Below are positions 1 to 5,754 of a DNA stretch of 6,307 nucleotides, piece by piece. The stretch's first letter is position 1. Each line of letters opens with the position of its first letter. Origin of the DNA: DASYQD01 sp036005845 (GTDB lineage: Bacteria; Acidobacteriota; Thermoanaerobaculia; Multivoradales; JAIOJS01); contig DASYQD010000158.1 of assembly GCA_036005845.1 (NCBI GenBank), positions 1 through 6,307 on the forward strand. Reading direction: 5' to 3'. A program made the position numbers and the translations under genes. A model generated the notes under the pieces. It ran no database searches, was not told the origin of the DNA, and saw only the letters and a program-made list of their open reading frames with translations.

Positions 1-1344
1 CTCGCCGCCGAAGGCGAGCGGCTCGCCGCCGAAGCCGCCGCGCTCGGCGAGCGCATCGCCGAGGCGCGGGGCCGCATGGGCGCCCGCGAAGAGGAGCATC
101 ATCAGCTCGAGGCCCGCTTCGACGCCGTCCAGGCCGATCTCGCCGGCGCCCGCAGCGAGCGCGAGGAGCTGCGCGCCGCCGGCGCCCAGCGCCTCGGCCA
201 CCTCAATCTGCTCGAAGAGCGCCGCCGCGCTCACGAGATCGACGCCGCGCGGCTGGAGCGCGAAGCCCAGCAGACCGAGGAGCAGCTCCAGCGCTGGGCC
301 GACGAAGAAGCGCAGCTCCAGCGCCGCCGCGAGGAGCTGCTCGCCGCCATCGAAGCCGGCGAGCTCGAGCTGGCCGCGTCGCTCGCCGCCCGCGCCGGCT
401 CGCAGGAAGAGGTGCTCGCCGCCCAAGCGCGCCTCGACGAGCAGCGCGAAGCGCTGCGCACGCACGACGACGAGGCGCAGGTGCTGCGCGCCGAGCACGA
501 GCGCGTGCGTGACGAGGCGGAGGCGCGCCGTGTCGAGCTGGCCGGCCTCGCCAACGAGTCGCGCCACCTGCGCGAGGCGTTCGACCAGCAGCTCCACGTC
601 GCGCCGCCGGAGCTGGACTTCCAGAAGGGCGAGCTGCCCGCCGAGCTCCTCGATGTGCTCGCCTCGCTCGAGCAGCTCGAAACTGAGCTCGCCGACAAAC
701 GCGCCGCGCTCGAGCGCATCGGGCCGGTCAACCTGCTCGCCGCGCAGGAGCACACCGAGCAGGAGGAGCGCCACGCGTTCCTCTTCACCCAGCGCGAGGA
801 CGTCGCCGACTCGGTGGCGAGCCTCAAGCAGACGATCCGCGAGATCAATGCCACCTCCAACGAGCGTTTCCGCGCCACCTTCGCCGAGGTCAACCAGCGC
901 TTCGGCGAGGTCTTCCAGTCGCTCTTCGGCGGCGGCGAGGCGGAGATGCGCCTGCTCGACGACGAGGACCTGCTGGAGAGCGGCATCGAGATCGTCGCCC
1001 GCCCGCCCGGCAAGCGGCTGCAGAACCTCATGCTGCTCTCCGGCGGCGAGAAGGCGCTCACCGCCATCGCGCTCCTGGTGTCGCTCTTCCACACCAAGGC
1101 GTCGCCGTTCTGCATCCTCGACGAGGTCGACGCGCCGCTCGACGACCCCAACACCGTGCGCTTCGTCGAGGTGGTGAAGTCGATGAGCCGGGACACGCAG
1201 TTCCTCGTCATCACCCACAACAAGCTCACCATGCAGGCGGCCTCGACGCTCTATGGCGTCACCATGCAGGAGCGCGGTGTGTCGAAGGTGGTCGGCGTGG
1301 CGATGGACGACGTGCAGCCCGCCGAGCAGCTGGCGCTGGCTTGA
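1..1344 (+). CDS. smc: Chromosome segregation ATPase SMC, C-terminal part (5' end outside window)
   Basis: SMC is the ATPase of the bacterial condensin (SMC-ScpA-ScpB) that organises and separates chromosomes. The frame is open from base 1 with no stop, so this is the last 447 residues of a protein normally near 1,150-1,200; the N-terminal Walker A head, first coiled-coil arm and hinge lie upstream. An internal ATG at 76 falls within coiled coil and is not taken as the start. Residues 1 to about 235 are charged, Ala/Glu/Arg/Leu-rich heptads of the returning arm. The C-terminal head follows: GPVNLLA at 241, LFGGGEAEM near 309, the ABC signature LSGGEKAL at 346-353, Walker B FCILDE with D374/E375, the D-loop VDAPLDD at 376-382 and the switch histidine H406 in ITHNKLTM. 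All catalytic elements of this half are intact. ScpA and ScpB genes are not in the window. Identification is firm from the motifs; RecN and Rad50 lack this GPVNLLA-to-head arrangement. Confidence 0.97.
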   Translation, partial: LAAEGERLAAEAAALGERIAEARGRMGAREEEHHQLEARFDAVQADLAGARSEREELRAAGAQRLGHLNLLEERRRAHEIDAARLEREAQQTEEQLQRWADEEAQLQRRREELLAAIEAGELELAASLAARAGSQEEVLAAQARLDEQREALRTHDDEAQVLRAEHERVRDEAEARRVELAGLANESRHLREAFDQQLHVAPPELDFQKGELPAELLDVLASLEQLETELADKRAALERIGPVNLLAAQEHTEQEERHAFLFTQREDVADSVASLKQTIREINATSNERFRATFAEVNQRFGEVFQSLFGGGEAEMRLLDDEDLLESGIEIVARPPGKRLQNLMLLSGGEKALTAIALLVSLFHTKASPFCILDEVDAPLDDPNTVRFVEVVKSMSRDTQFLVITHNKLTMQAASTLYGVTMQERGVSKVVGVAMDDVQPAEQLALA

Positions 1345-1350
1345 TCGTGA

Positions 1351-1373
1351 TGCGGAGCGTGGGCCGCTCCGCA
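1351..1373 (+). terminator. Perfect GC-rich hairpin after smc, possible terminator
   Basis: TGCGGAGCG at 1351-1359 pairs perfectly with CGCTCCGCA at 1365-1373, leaving a five-base loop (TGGGC). It begins six bases after the smc stop codon, where a terminator would sit. No T-run follows (next bases GATCCGTTGT), so it is not a canonical intrinsic terminator. It ends nine bases before the proposed -10 box of the next gene and overlaps the place where a -35 box would lie, so it could instead be an operator or an mRNA 3' end stabiliser. Confidence 0.4.
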
Positions 1374-1382
1374 GATCCGTTG

Positions 1383-1388
1383 TAGCGT
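1383..1388 (+). promoter_or_regulatory. Putative -10 box (TAGCGT) of a leaderless GT2 transcript
   Basis: TAGCGT fits the TANNNT -10 pattern known from leaderless genes in Actinobacteria and Deinococcus. Exactly six bases separate it from the GTG start at 1395, which would put transcription start on the start codon. No -35-like hexamer is visible at 16-19 bases spacing, and no Shine-Dalgarno sequence precedes the GTG. The TAG of the box is also an in-frame stop for the downstream gene. It is supported mainly because the other three transcription-unit starts in the window show the same arrangement. Confidence 0.45.
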
Positions 1389-1394
1389 GCGCGC

Positions 1395-2375
1395 GTGGCC
1401 GAGGGCTTGACTCCGCGAACGCTCGACGGCGCGCTGACGCTCTCCCTCGTCATTCCCGTCTTCAACGAAGACGACGTCGTGCTCGACGAGCTGGTGAAGC
1501 GGCTCGGTGCCGTGCTCGGCGGCCTGCCCTGTCGCTCGCAGGTCGTGCTGGTCGACGACGGCGGCGATGAGCCGACGCGCAAGAAGCTGCGCGCGCTCGC
1601 TACTGCCGATTCACGCATCACGCTGGTGCGGCTCGCTCGCAACTTCGGCCATCAGCCGGCCGTCGCCGCCGGCCTCGACCACGCGCGCGGCGAGGTCGTC
1701 GTGCTGCTCGACGGCGACCTCGAAGACCCGCCGGAGCTGATCCCCGAGCTGCTGGCGCGCTGGCAGGAGGGTTACGAGGTGGTGCTGGCGCGGCGGCGCT
1801 CGCGCCACCTGAATCCCCTGCGGCGGCTCCTCTTCGCCGGCTTCTACCGCCTGTTCGAGCTGCTGGCCGACTTCCCGGTCCCGGTGCAGGCGGGCATCTA
1901 TTGCCTGCTCGGCCGTCGCGCCTGGCAGCAGATCGCCGGCCTGCGCGAGGCGAATCGCTTCCTGCCCGGCCTGCGCGCCTGGGTCGGCTTCCCCACCACC
2001 ACCGTCGCCTACGACCGCGGGCCACGCGGCGGCGGCGCGCCGAAGCAGACGTTGCTGCGCCTCTTCCGCTACGCGTCGGACGCCATCTTCTCCTTCAGCT
2101 ACAAGCCGCTGCGCCTGTCGTTCGCGTTCGGCGCCGGCATCTTCGTGCTCAGCTCGCTTTACGCCTTCGTGCTGCTGGTGCTGCGGCTGCTCGACGTCAA
2201 CGTCGTCTCCGGCTTCACCACCGTCGCCGTCGCCGTCTTCTTCTTCGGCGGCGCCATGCTGATGAGCAACGGCATCCTCGGCGAGTACCTCGGCCGTATC
2301 TACGACGAGGTGAAGCGGCGGCCGCTCTACGTCGTCGAGGAGGTCGTGGGCGACGACGGCGCGCGCGAGCCCTAG
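1395..2375 (+). CDS. Membrane-anchored family 2 glycosyltransferase (GtrB/ArnC/polyprenyl-P-sugar synthase type)
   Basis: This 326-residue enzyme probably moves a sugar from a nucleotide sugar to polyprenyl (undecaprenyl) phosphate on the inner face of the cytoplasmic membrane. The N-terminal GT-A domain shows LSLVIPVFNE (16-25), the nucleotide-binding acidic stretch VLVDDGGDE (51-59), RLARNFGHQPAVAAGLDHA (79-97) and the metal-binding DxD in LLDGDLEDPPE (D106, D108). Two C-terminal transmembrane helices lie at about 241-266 and 273-295, followed by GILGEYLGRIYDEVKRRP and a short cytoplasmic tail. This domain order and length match the GtrB/ArnC/DPM1-like branch rather than soluble GT2 enzymes. 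The GTG start at 1395 is the first start after an in-frame TAG at 1383 and leaves a short normal N-terminus. A small oddity is DDGG where most relatives have DDGS. It faces the minus-strand GT39/methyltransferase operon and could supply that operon's lipid-linked sugar donor (inference). The sugar is unknown. Confidence 0.93.
   Translation: MAEGLTPRTLDGALTLSLVIPVFNEDDVVLDELVKRLGAVLGGLPCRSQVVLVDDGGDEPTRKKLRALATADSRITLVRLARNFGHQPAVAAGLDHARGEVVVLLDGDLEDPPELIPELLARWQEGYEVVLARRRSRHLNPLRRLLFAGFYRLFELLADFPVPVQAGIYCLLGRRAWQQIAGLREANRFLPGLRAWVGFPTTTVAYDRGPRGGGAPKQTLLRLFRYASDAIFSFSYKPLRLSFAFGAGIFVLSSLYAFVLLVLRLLDVNVVSGFTTVAVAVFFFGGAMLMSNGILGEYLGRIYDEVKRRPLYVVEEVVGDDGAREP
2372..2375. other. Shared palindromic CTAG forming the stop codons of two convergent genes
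   Basis: The GT2 gene ends with TAG at 2373-2375 on the plus strand, and the methyltransferase ends with TAG at 2374-2372 on the minus strand. The self-complementary CTAG therefore supplies both stops and the two genes overlap by four bases tail to tail. There is no room for an independent terminator between them, so each transcript must run into antisense of the other or end inside coding sequence. Confidence 0.9.
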
Positions 2376-3136
2376 CCGCCGCAGGGCTTGCGGGCCAGCA
2401 GCGTCACCGAGGTGCCGAGCGGCGCGCGCAGCGCCGGAGGCAGCGCCGCCTCGGCACGGCCGAGCCAGCTCAGTAATCGCCCGGTGAGCGGCGAGACCGG
2501 CGGGAACTCGCAGCTCTCGCGGCCGTCGTGCCATCCGGTCCAATGCCGCAGCAGCGCGGCGGGATAGACGACGGCGAAGAGATACGACGAGTGCAGCGGC
2601 GCCAACCCTGCGGCGCGCGCGACCGCGATGAGGCTTCGCCGCGTGTACCGCCGGTGGTGGCGCAGCCGCTCGTCCCAGCGCGAGGCGAGGTGCGCGAACG
2701 CCGGCACACTGAGGAAGAGCAGCCCGCCCGGCCGCAGGTCCGCTGCGGCGGTGCGCAGGAACGCCGTGTCGTCGGCGAGGTGCTCCATCACGTCGAGCGC
2801 GACGAGCGCGTCGAACGGCGCTCCCGCCAGCGTGAACGGCGACTCGAGGTCGACAGTGTGGACGTCGGCCCCGCTCTCCACGGCGGCGGCGAGCGCCACC
2901 GGGCTCATGTCGAAGCCTGCCAGGCGCGTGAAGCCGCGGGCGCGCAGGAAGCGCAGGAAGCCGCCGGTGCCGCAGCCGACGTCGCCCAGCGACCAGTCCG
3001 ACTGGGCACCGGCGCGCTGCAGCGCCGCGAGCGCCGCGCGGTAGCGCGTCTGGTGCCACCAGTAGCGGTCCTCGAGGCGGGCGAGGCTCGCGAAGTGCTC
3101 CGCGGGCAGCGTGTCGCCGGTGTGGGCGTCGCTCAT
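2372..3136 (-). CDS. Class I SAM-dependent methyltransferase (Methyltransf_11/12/23-like)
   Basis: This 254-residue protein has the Rossmann methyltransferase fold: SAM-binding motif I LGDVGCGTG (50-58), an acidic residue after strand 2 in GFDMSP (D76), a motif II-like VDLES (D96), DALVALDVMEHLADD (109-123) and the post-motif LRPGGLLFLSVPA (134-146). The N-terminal DRYWWHQTRYR (23-33) and the later RHHRRYTRRSL (159-169) are typical of a group of methyltransferases often found beside envelope glycosyltransferases. The C-terminal third has hydrophobic stretches (about 183-196) but no convincing membrane helix. It is the second gene of a minus-strand operon: its ATG overlaps the TGA of the GT39 gene by four bases, and no Shine-Dalgarno sequence is visible, so translation is probably coupled. 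Substrate is unknown; methylation of a glycan, glycolipid or quinone-like lipid is possible. Operon context favours an envelope glycoconjugate (inference). Confidence 0.9.
   Translation of the reverse strand: MSDAHTGDTLPAEHFASLARLEDRYWWHQTRYRAALAALQRAGAQSDWSLGDVGCGTGGFLRFLRARGFTRLAGFDMSPVALAAAVESGADVHTVDLESPFTLAGAPFDALVALDVMEHLADDTAFLRTAAADLRPGGLLFLSVPAFAHLASRWDERLRHHRRYTRRSLIAVARAAGLAPLHSSYLFAVVYPAALLRHWTGWHDGRESCEFPPVSPLTGRLLSWLGRAEAALPPALRAPLGTSVTLLARKPCGG
3133..3136 (-). other. ATGA stop/start overlap coupling GT39 and methyltransferase
   Basis: On the minus strand the bases read ATGA: ATG (3136-3134) starts the methyltransferase and TGA (3135-3133) ends the GT39 gene. This is the classic termination-reinitiation arrangement. 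Upstream bases contain no GGAGG-like site, so the methyltransferase probably depends on ribosomes finishing the upstream gene. Confidence 0.85.
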
Positions 3137-4776
3137 GGCGATGGTGGCGGACTGCTCGCGGGACGCGACGGCACGTCGGCCGTGCGCACCAGCTTCACCA
3201 GCGGCACGCCGTCGTAGCGCACCTCATACGCCGCCGGCAGCGCCAGGAAGAGGCTGTCGTTGTAGAGATAACGCCGCCGCACCAACAGCAGCCAGTCGGG
3301 ATGCTCGCGGGGATACTGCGGCAGCAGCACCAGCGGCGAGTGGAGCGCGTCGTGCTGCACGTAGGTCTCGAACAGCGGCGGCCAGAAGGGCGACATGAAC
3401 AGCGTCTCCCCCGGCCGCGGATAGCGCTCGAGCGCGCGCAGCACGCCGCGATCGACGGCCTCGAAGTAGAGCGACATCTCCATGCCGGCGCGCTCGGCAC
3501 CGCGCACGCCGCCGATGAAGCCGTTGTAGCTGCTCAGCTCGAAGGGGTGGGCCCGCACGACCGTGGCGGCGAGCAGCACCATCGCAACGCCGCACGCGAT
3601 CGGCGCGAGGCGCGGGCTCACCCACCTCGGCGAGGCGCGACGCAGCCGTTCGATCCCCGCCAACAGCCCTGCCCACGCCACGATACCGAGCAGCGGGTAG
3701 ACGCTGACGAACTGCCGCACCTCGTCGTGGCGCGGGGTGTTCGGCAGGTGGACGAGCAGCAACCAGAACCCCAGCGCGAACGCAACCGGCGCCAGCAGCT
3801 TGCGCAGCTCGCCGCGCGCGAGCGCCGCAACGGGCATCAGCACCAACACGAGAGGCGGCATGGTGATCGCCGACATCACCAGGAAGTAGTGCCAGGGCAG
3901 GTCGTTGCGGTAGAGCTTGCCGAAGTACGGCGTCGAGAAGGGCGTCGCCTGGCGCTGCAGCGGATAGCGAAGATAGGAGAGCAACCCGGCCAGCGGATGG
4001 TGCCACACGTGCGGTGAGACGATCACCACGAACAGCAGCGCCCACGCGGCCGCTGCGGCCACCAGCGCCGCGTCGCGCCAGCGCCGCCGCCAGACGAAGA
4101 AAGCGCCGATCGGCAACAGAGCGAGGAAGCCGGTGAACTTGCTCGCCGCCGCACAGCCGGCGACGAGGAAGAACGCCCACCACAGCGCCGCGCGGTGTGC
4201 GCGGCGCCGCCCGTCTCCGGTGGCTGCAGGCTCGCCGTCCGCCAAGCGCCACGCGAGCAGAGCCAGCAGCAGCCACGCGAGCGCCACCGGGGAGTCCGAC
4301 GAGGCGATCAGCAGATGCCCGAAGACGCGCGGCTGCAGCGCTGCGAAGACCACGGCGGTTGCGCTCGCGAGCGCTGACCAGCGCCGTCGCAGCAGTCCAT
4401 ATACGCCGGCGAGACAGCCGCCGATCCACGCAAAGTGGGCGAACCGGTAATCGGTGGGGAACGGCAGCCATCGCTCAACCACCGACGATCCGAGTGCGGC
4501 GAGGATGCGCAGGAACGGCGGATGCGGGTTGCTGTAGACGTCGTACGCCCAGTAGCGCGCGAGCGAGGCCGCGTCCGTCGGCGCGCCCGCGCGCCACCAC
4601 ACGCGGATCGAGTCCGCGTAGCGAAAGTAGGTCGCCTCGTCCCAGGTGAGCCCGAACGTCCGCGAGGCGGCGAGGAGAGTCGCGAGCGCGACGGCGAAGA
4701 CGAGCGCGAGCTCCAGCGCGAGCGCCGCGCGGGTGCGCACGCCGGCCGGCGGCGCAGGAACGTCGGACGCGAGCAA
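3133..4776 (-). CDS. GT39/PMT-like integral-membrane glycosyltransferase (ArnT-type)
   Basis: This 547-residue polytopic membrane protein resembles the GT39/PMT_2 superfamily, which transfers a sugar from a polyprenyl-phosphate donor to lipid, glycan or protein on the outer face of the cytoplasmic membrane. Signature features: a first helix (about 19-37), then the catalytic-type acidic pair in the first outer loop, TWDEATYF (D46, E47), NPHPP (84-88), SSDSPVALAW (159-168) and a lysine in SKFTGF (K213). Further hydrophobic segments lie near 113-128, 136-155, 163-176, 198-228, 235-254, 296-319, 328-343, 356-374 and 391-408. The last ~135 residues form a mostly soluble region beginning HPFELSSYNGFIGG, probably outside the membrane. 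The TTG at 4776 is the first start after an in-frame TAG; a GTG at 4740 (residue 13) is an alternative that still precedes the first helix. A low-complexity Ser/Pro tail ends the protein. It is first in the operon with the methyltransferase. The acceptor and sugar are not readable. Confidence 0.9.
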   Translation of the reverse strand: MLASDVPAPPAGVRTRAALALELALVFAVALATLLAASRTFGLTWDEATYFRYADSIRVWWRAGAPTDAASLARYWAYDVYSNPHPPFLRILAALGSSVVERWLPFPTDYRFAHFAWIGGCLAGVYGLLRRRWSALASATAVVFAALQPRVFGHLLIASSDSPVALAWLLLALLAWRLADGEPAATGDGRRRAHRAALWWAFFLVAGCAAASKFTGFLALLPIGAFFVWRRRWRDAALVAAAAAWALLFVVIVSPHVWHHPLAGLLSYLRYPLQRQATPFSTPYFGKLYRNDLPWHYFLVMSAITMPPLVLVLMPVAALARGELRKLLAPVAFALGFWLLLVHLPNTPRHDEVRQFVSVYPLLGIVAWAGLLAGIERLRRASPRWVSPRLAPIACGVAMVLLAATVVRAHPFELSSYNGFIGGVRGAERAGMEMSLYFEAVDRGVLRALERYPRPGETLFMSPFWPPLFETYVQHDALHSPLVLLPQYPREHPDWLLLVRRRYLYNDSLFLALPAAYEVRYDGVPLVKLVRTADVPSRPASSPPPSP

Positions 4777-4782
4777 GGGCGG

Positions 4783-4788
4783 ATTCTA
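4783..4788 (-). promoter_or_regulatory. Putative -10 box (TAGAAT) of the GT39-methyltransferase operon
   Basis: On the minus strand this reads TAGAAT, five of six matches to TATAAT and a fit to TANNNT. Six bases (CCGCCC) separate it from the TTG start codon at 4776, so the predicted transcription start falls on that codon. No -35-like hexamer is evident at 17-18 bases spacing (GCAGAG at 17). No ribosome binding site precedes the start. The TAG in the box is in frame and closes the reading frame upstream. Confidence 0.5.
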
Positions 4789-4814
4789 CGAGAGCGAGTC
4801 GCGGCCTCTGCTCC

Positions 4815-4843
4815 TTGCTCACTCCCAACTCGCGGGCTACCCT
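4815..4843 (+). promoter_or_regulatory. Putative FKBP promoter (TTGCTC, 17 bases, TACCCT)
   Basis: TTGCTC at 4815-4820 and TACCCT at 4838-4843 are separated by 17 bases, the standard sigma-70-type spacing, although each hexamer matches the consensus at only three of six positions. Eight bases lie between the -10-like box and the ATG at 4852, so the transcript would be leaderless or have a one- to two-base leader. No Shine-Dalgarno sequence is present; the bases before ATG are pyrimidine-rich (CTCTCTCACC). It lies back to back with the divergent GT39 promoter. Confidence 0.4.
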
Positions 4844-4851
4844 CTCTCACC

Positions 4852-5724
4852 ATGACGAGAACCTCCATCGCCCTCCCGGCCTTTGCTCTGCTTTTCTCCT
4901 GCTGCGCCGCGCAGGCTTCCGCCGCCGCCGCCAAGCCGGCCGCATCCACGCCACCCGCGACCGGGGGCCCGGCCGTACCAACCGCGATCCCCGCGCCGCC
5001 CGACGTCGCCGCCCCGCCGGCCGACGCCCAGCGCACCGCCAGCGGCCTCGCCTCCAAGGTGATCACTCCCGGCACCGGCAAGGAGCATCCGAGCGCGGCC
5101 GCGCAGGTCAAGGTCCACTACACCGGCTGGACGCCCGACGGCAAGATGTTCGACTCCTCGGTGCCGGGCGGCAAGCCGGTGATGTTCCCGCTCAACCGCG
5201 TCATCGCCGGCTTCTCGGAGGGCATCCAGCTCATGGTGGAGGGCGAGAAGCGCCGTCTCTGGATCCCCGGCGCGCTCGCCTACGACAACAGCTCGCGCCC
5301 CGACGCGCCCAAGGGCATGCTGGTCTTCGACATCGAGCTGCTCGGCATCACCGAGCCGCCGACGGCGCCGCCCGACGTCGCGGCCGTGCCCGCCGACGCC
5401 GAGAAAACCGCCAGCGGCCTCGCCAGCAAGGTGCTCAAGCCTGGTACCGGCACCGTGCACCCGAAGGCCACCAGCACGGTGCAGGTCCACTACAGCGGCT
5501 GGACCACCGACGGCAAGATGTTCGACTCCTCGGTGGTACGCGGCAACCCGGTGGCCTTCCCGCTCACCAACGTCGTCCCCGGTTGGACCGAAGGCCTCCA
5601 GCTCATGGTCGAGGGCGAGAAGCGCCGCTTCTGGATCCCCTCGAAGCTGGCCTACGACGGCCAGCCCGGCTACCCGCAAGGCATGCTCGTCTTCGACATC
5701 GAGCTGTTGAAGATCGTCCGTTAG
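4852..5724 (+). CDS. Exported tandem-domain FKBP-type peptidyl-prolyl cis-trans isomerase
   Basis: The protein (290 residues) should catalyse cis-trans isomerisation of Xaa-Pro bonds, assisting folding outside the cytoplasm. Residues 1-24 form a signal peptide: a short basic start (MTR), a hydrophobic core and either signal peptidase I cleavage near AQA-SA or lipoprotein processing at LFSCC (C17). A Pro/Ala/Thr-rich linker (about 25-60) follows. Two FKBP domains are tandem repeats, residues 48-171 and 172-290. Active-site counterparts of human FKBP12 in domain 1 / domain 2: Y90/Y214, F100-D101/F224-D225, F112/F236, Y144/Y268, F159/F281. The tryptophan at the pocket base (W59 in FKBP12) is W245 in domain 2 but F121 in domain 1. 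The reading frame is open upstream to 4435, but that part is antisense to the GT39 gene; ATG 4852 is chosen because the signal peptide follows at once. Single-domain Mip/FkpA proteins have only one such domain. The ECF sigma gene starts 30 bases downstream. Confidence 0.93.
   Translation: MTRTSIALPAFALLFSCCAAQASAAAAKPAASTPPATGGPAVPTAIPAPPDVAAPPADAQRTASGLASKVITPGTGKEHPSAAAQVKVHYTGWTPDGKMFDSSVPGGKPVMFPLNRVIAGFSEGIQLMVEGEKRRLWIPGALAYDNSSRPDAPKGMLVFDIELLGITEPPTAPPDVAAVPADAEKTASGLASKVLKPGTGTVHPKATSTVQVHYSGWTTDGKMFDSSVVRGNPVAFPLTNVVPGWTEGLQLMVEGEKRRFWIPSKLAYDGQPGYPQGMLVFDIELLKIVR
4993..5364 (+). repeat. First copy of a 372-base in-frame FKBP-domain repeat
   Basis: The copy starts at GCGCCGCCCGACGTCGC (4993), which recurs at 5365, an offset of exactly 124 codons. 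The offset stays at 372 through the shared 29-base block at 5135-5163 (matching 5507-5535) and on to the tyrosine codon at 5281 (matching 5653). By my count about 70 of 98 residues in this ungapped stretch are identical. This indicates an internal duplication of the linker plus FKBP domain. Confidence 0.88.
5365..5724 (+). repeat. Second copy of the FKBP-domain repeat
   Basis: This matches 4993-5364 without gaps up to the LAYD motif. It then lacks two codons in the loop before the last strand (domain 1 has NSSRPDAP, domain 2 GQPGYP), so the MLVFDIELL motif falls at an offset of 366 rather than 372 bases. This copy keeps the canonical pocket tryptophan (W245). Confidence 0.88.
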
Positions 5725-5739
5725 CCGAGCGGCCTGCGC

Positions 5740-5745
5740 TAGGCT
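5740..5745 (+). promoter_or_regulatory. Putative -10 box (TAGGCT) of the ECF sigma gene
   Basis: TAGGCT fits TANNNT and lies nine bases before the GTG start at 5755, in the 30-base gap after the FKBP stop. The spacing is longer than for the other starts, no -35-like hexamer is seen at 17 bases (TCCGTT), and readthrough from the FKBP gene is equally possible. There is no Shine-Dalgarno sequence. It is the weakest of the four boxes. Confidence 0.3.
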
Positions 5746-5754
5746 GCGGGCGCC

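Noticed and set aside
76..78. ATG at 76 as the true start of the SMC-like protein
   Set aside because: The frame is open and coiled-coil-like up to base 1, and an SMC C-terminal head without the N-terminal head would not form the ATPase; the window edge is the simpler explanation.
231..1232. 333-codon open frame on the minus strand opposite smc
   Set aside because: Ser/Arg/Ala-rich low-complexity translation typical of the antisense of a GC-rich gene; smc motifs on the plus strand explain the region.
2379..2393. Short hairpin CCGCA-GGGCT-TGCGG near the convergent stops as a terminator
   Set aside because: Only five base pairs, no T-run on either strand, and it lies within the last codons of the methyltransferase; expected by chance in such GC-rich DNA.
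1611..3059. 482-codon minus-strand open frame spanning GT2 and methyltransferase
   Set aside because: It runs out of frame with the methyltransferase and antisense to the GT2 gene; both of those have full family motifs, and this frame has only Arg/Ala/Gly/His-rich composition.
3224..4471. 415-codon minus-strand open frame inside the GT39 gene
   Set aside because: A +1-type shadow of the GT39 frame with Ala/Arg-rich composition and no domain; the GT39 frame has conserved membrane segments and the WDE motif.
4435..4851. In-frame upstream extension of the FKBP gene
   Set aside because: The open stretch is antisense to the start of GT39, is Arg/Glu/Gly-rich, and would bury the clear signal peptide beginning at 4852.
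5725..5754. Terminator between the FKBP and sigma genes
   Set aside because: In the 30 bases only a four-base-pair GCCT/AGGC stem is visible and no T-run follows, so nothing supports a terminator.
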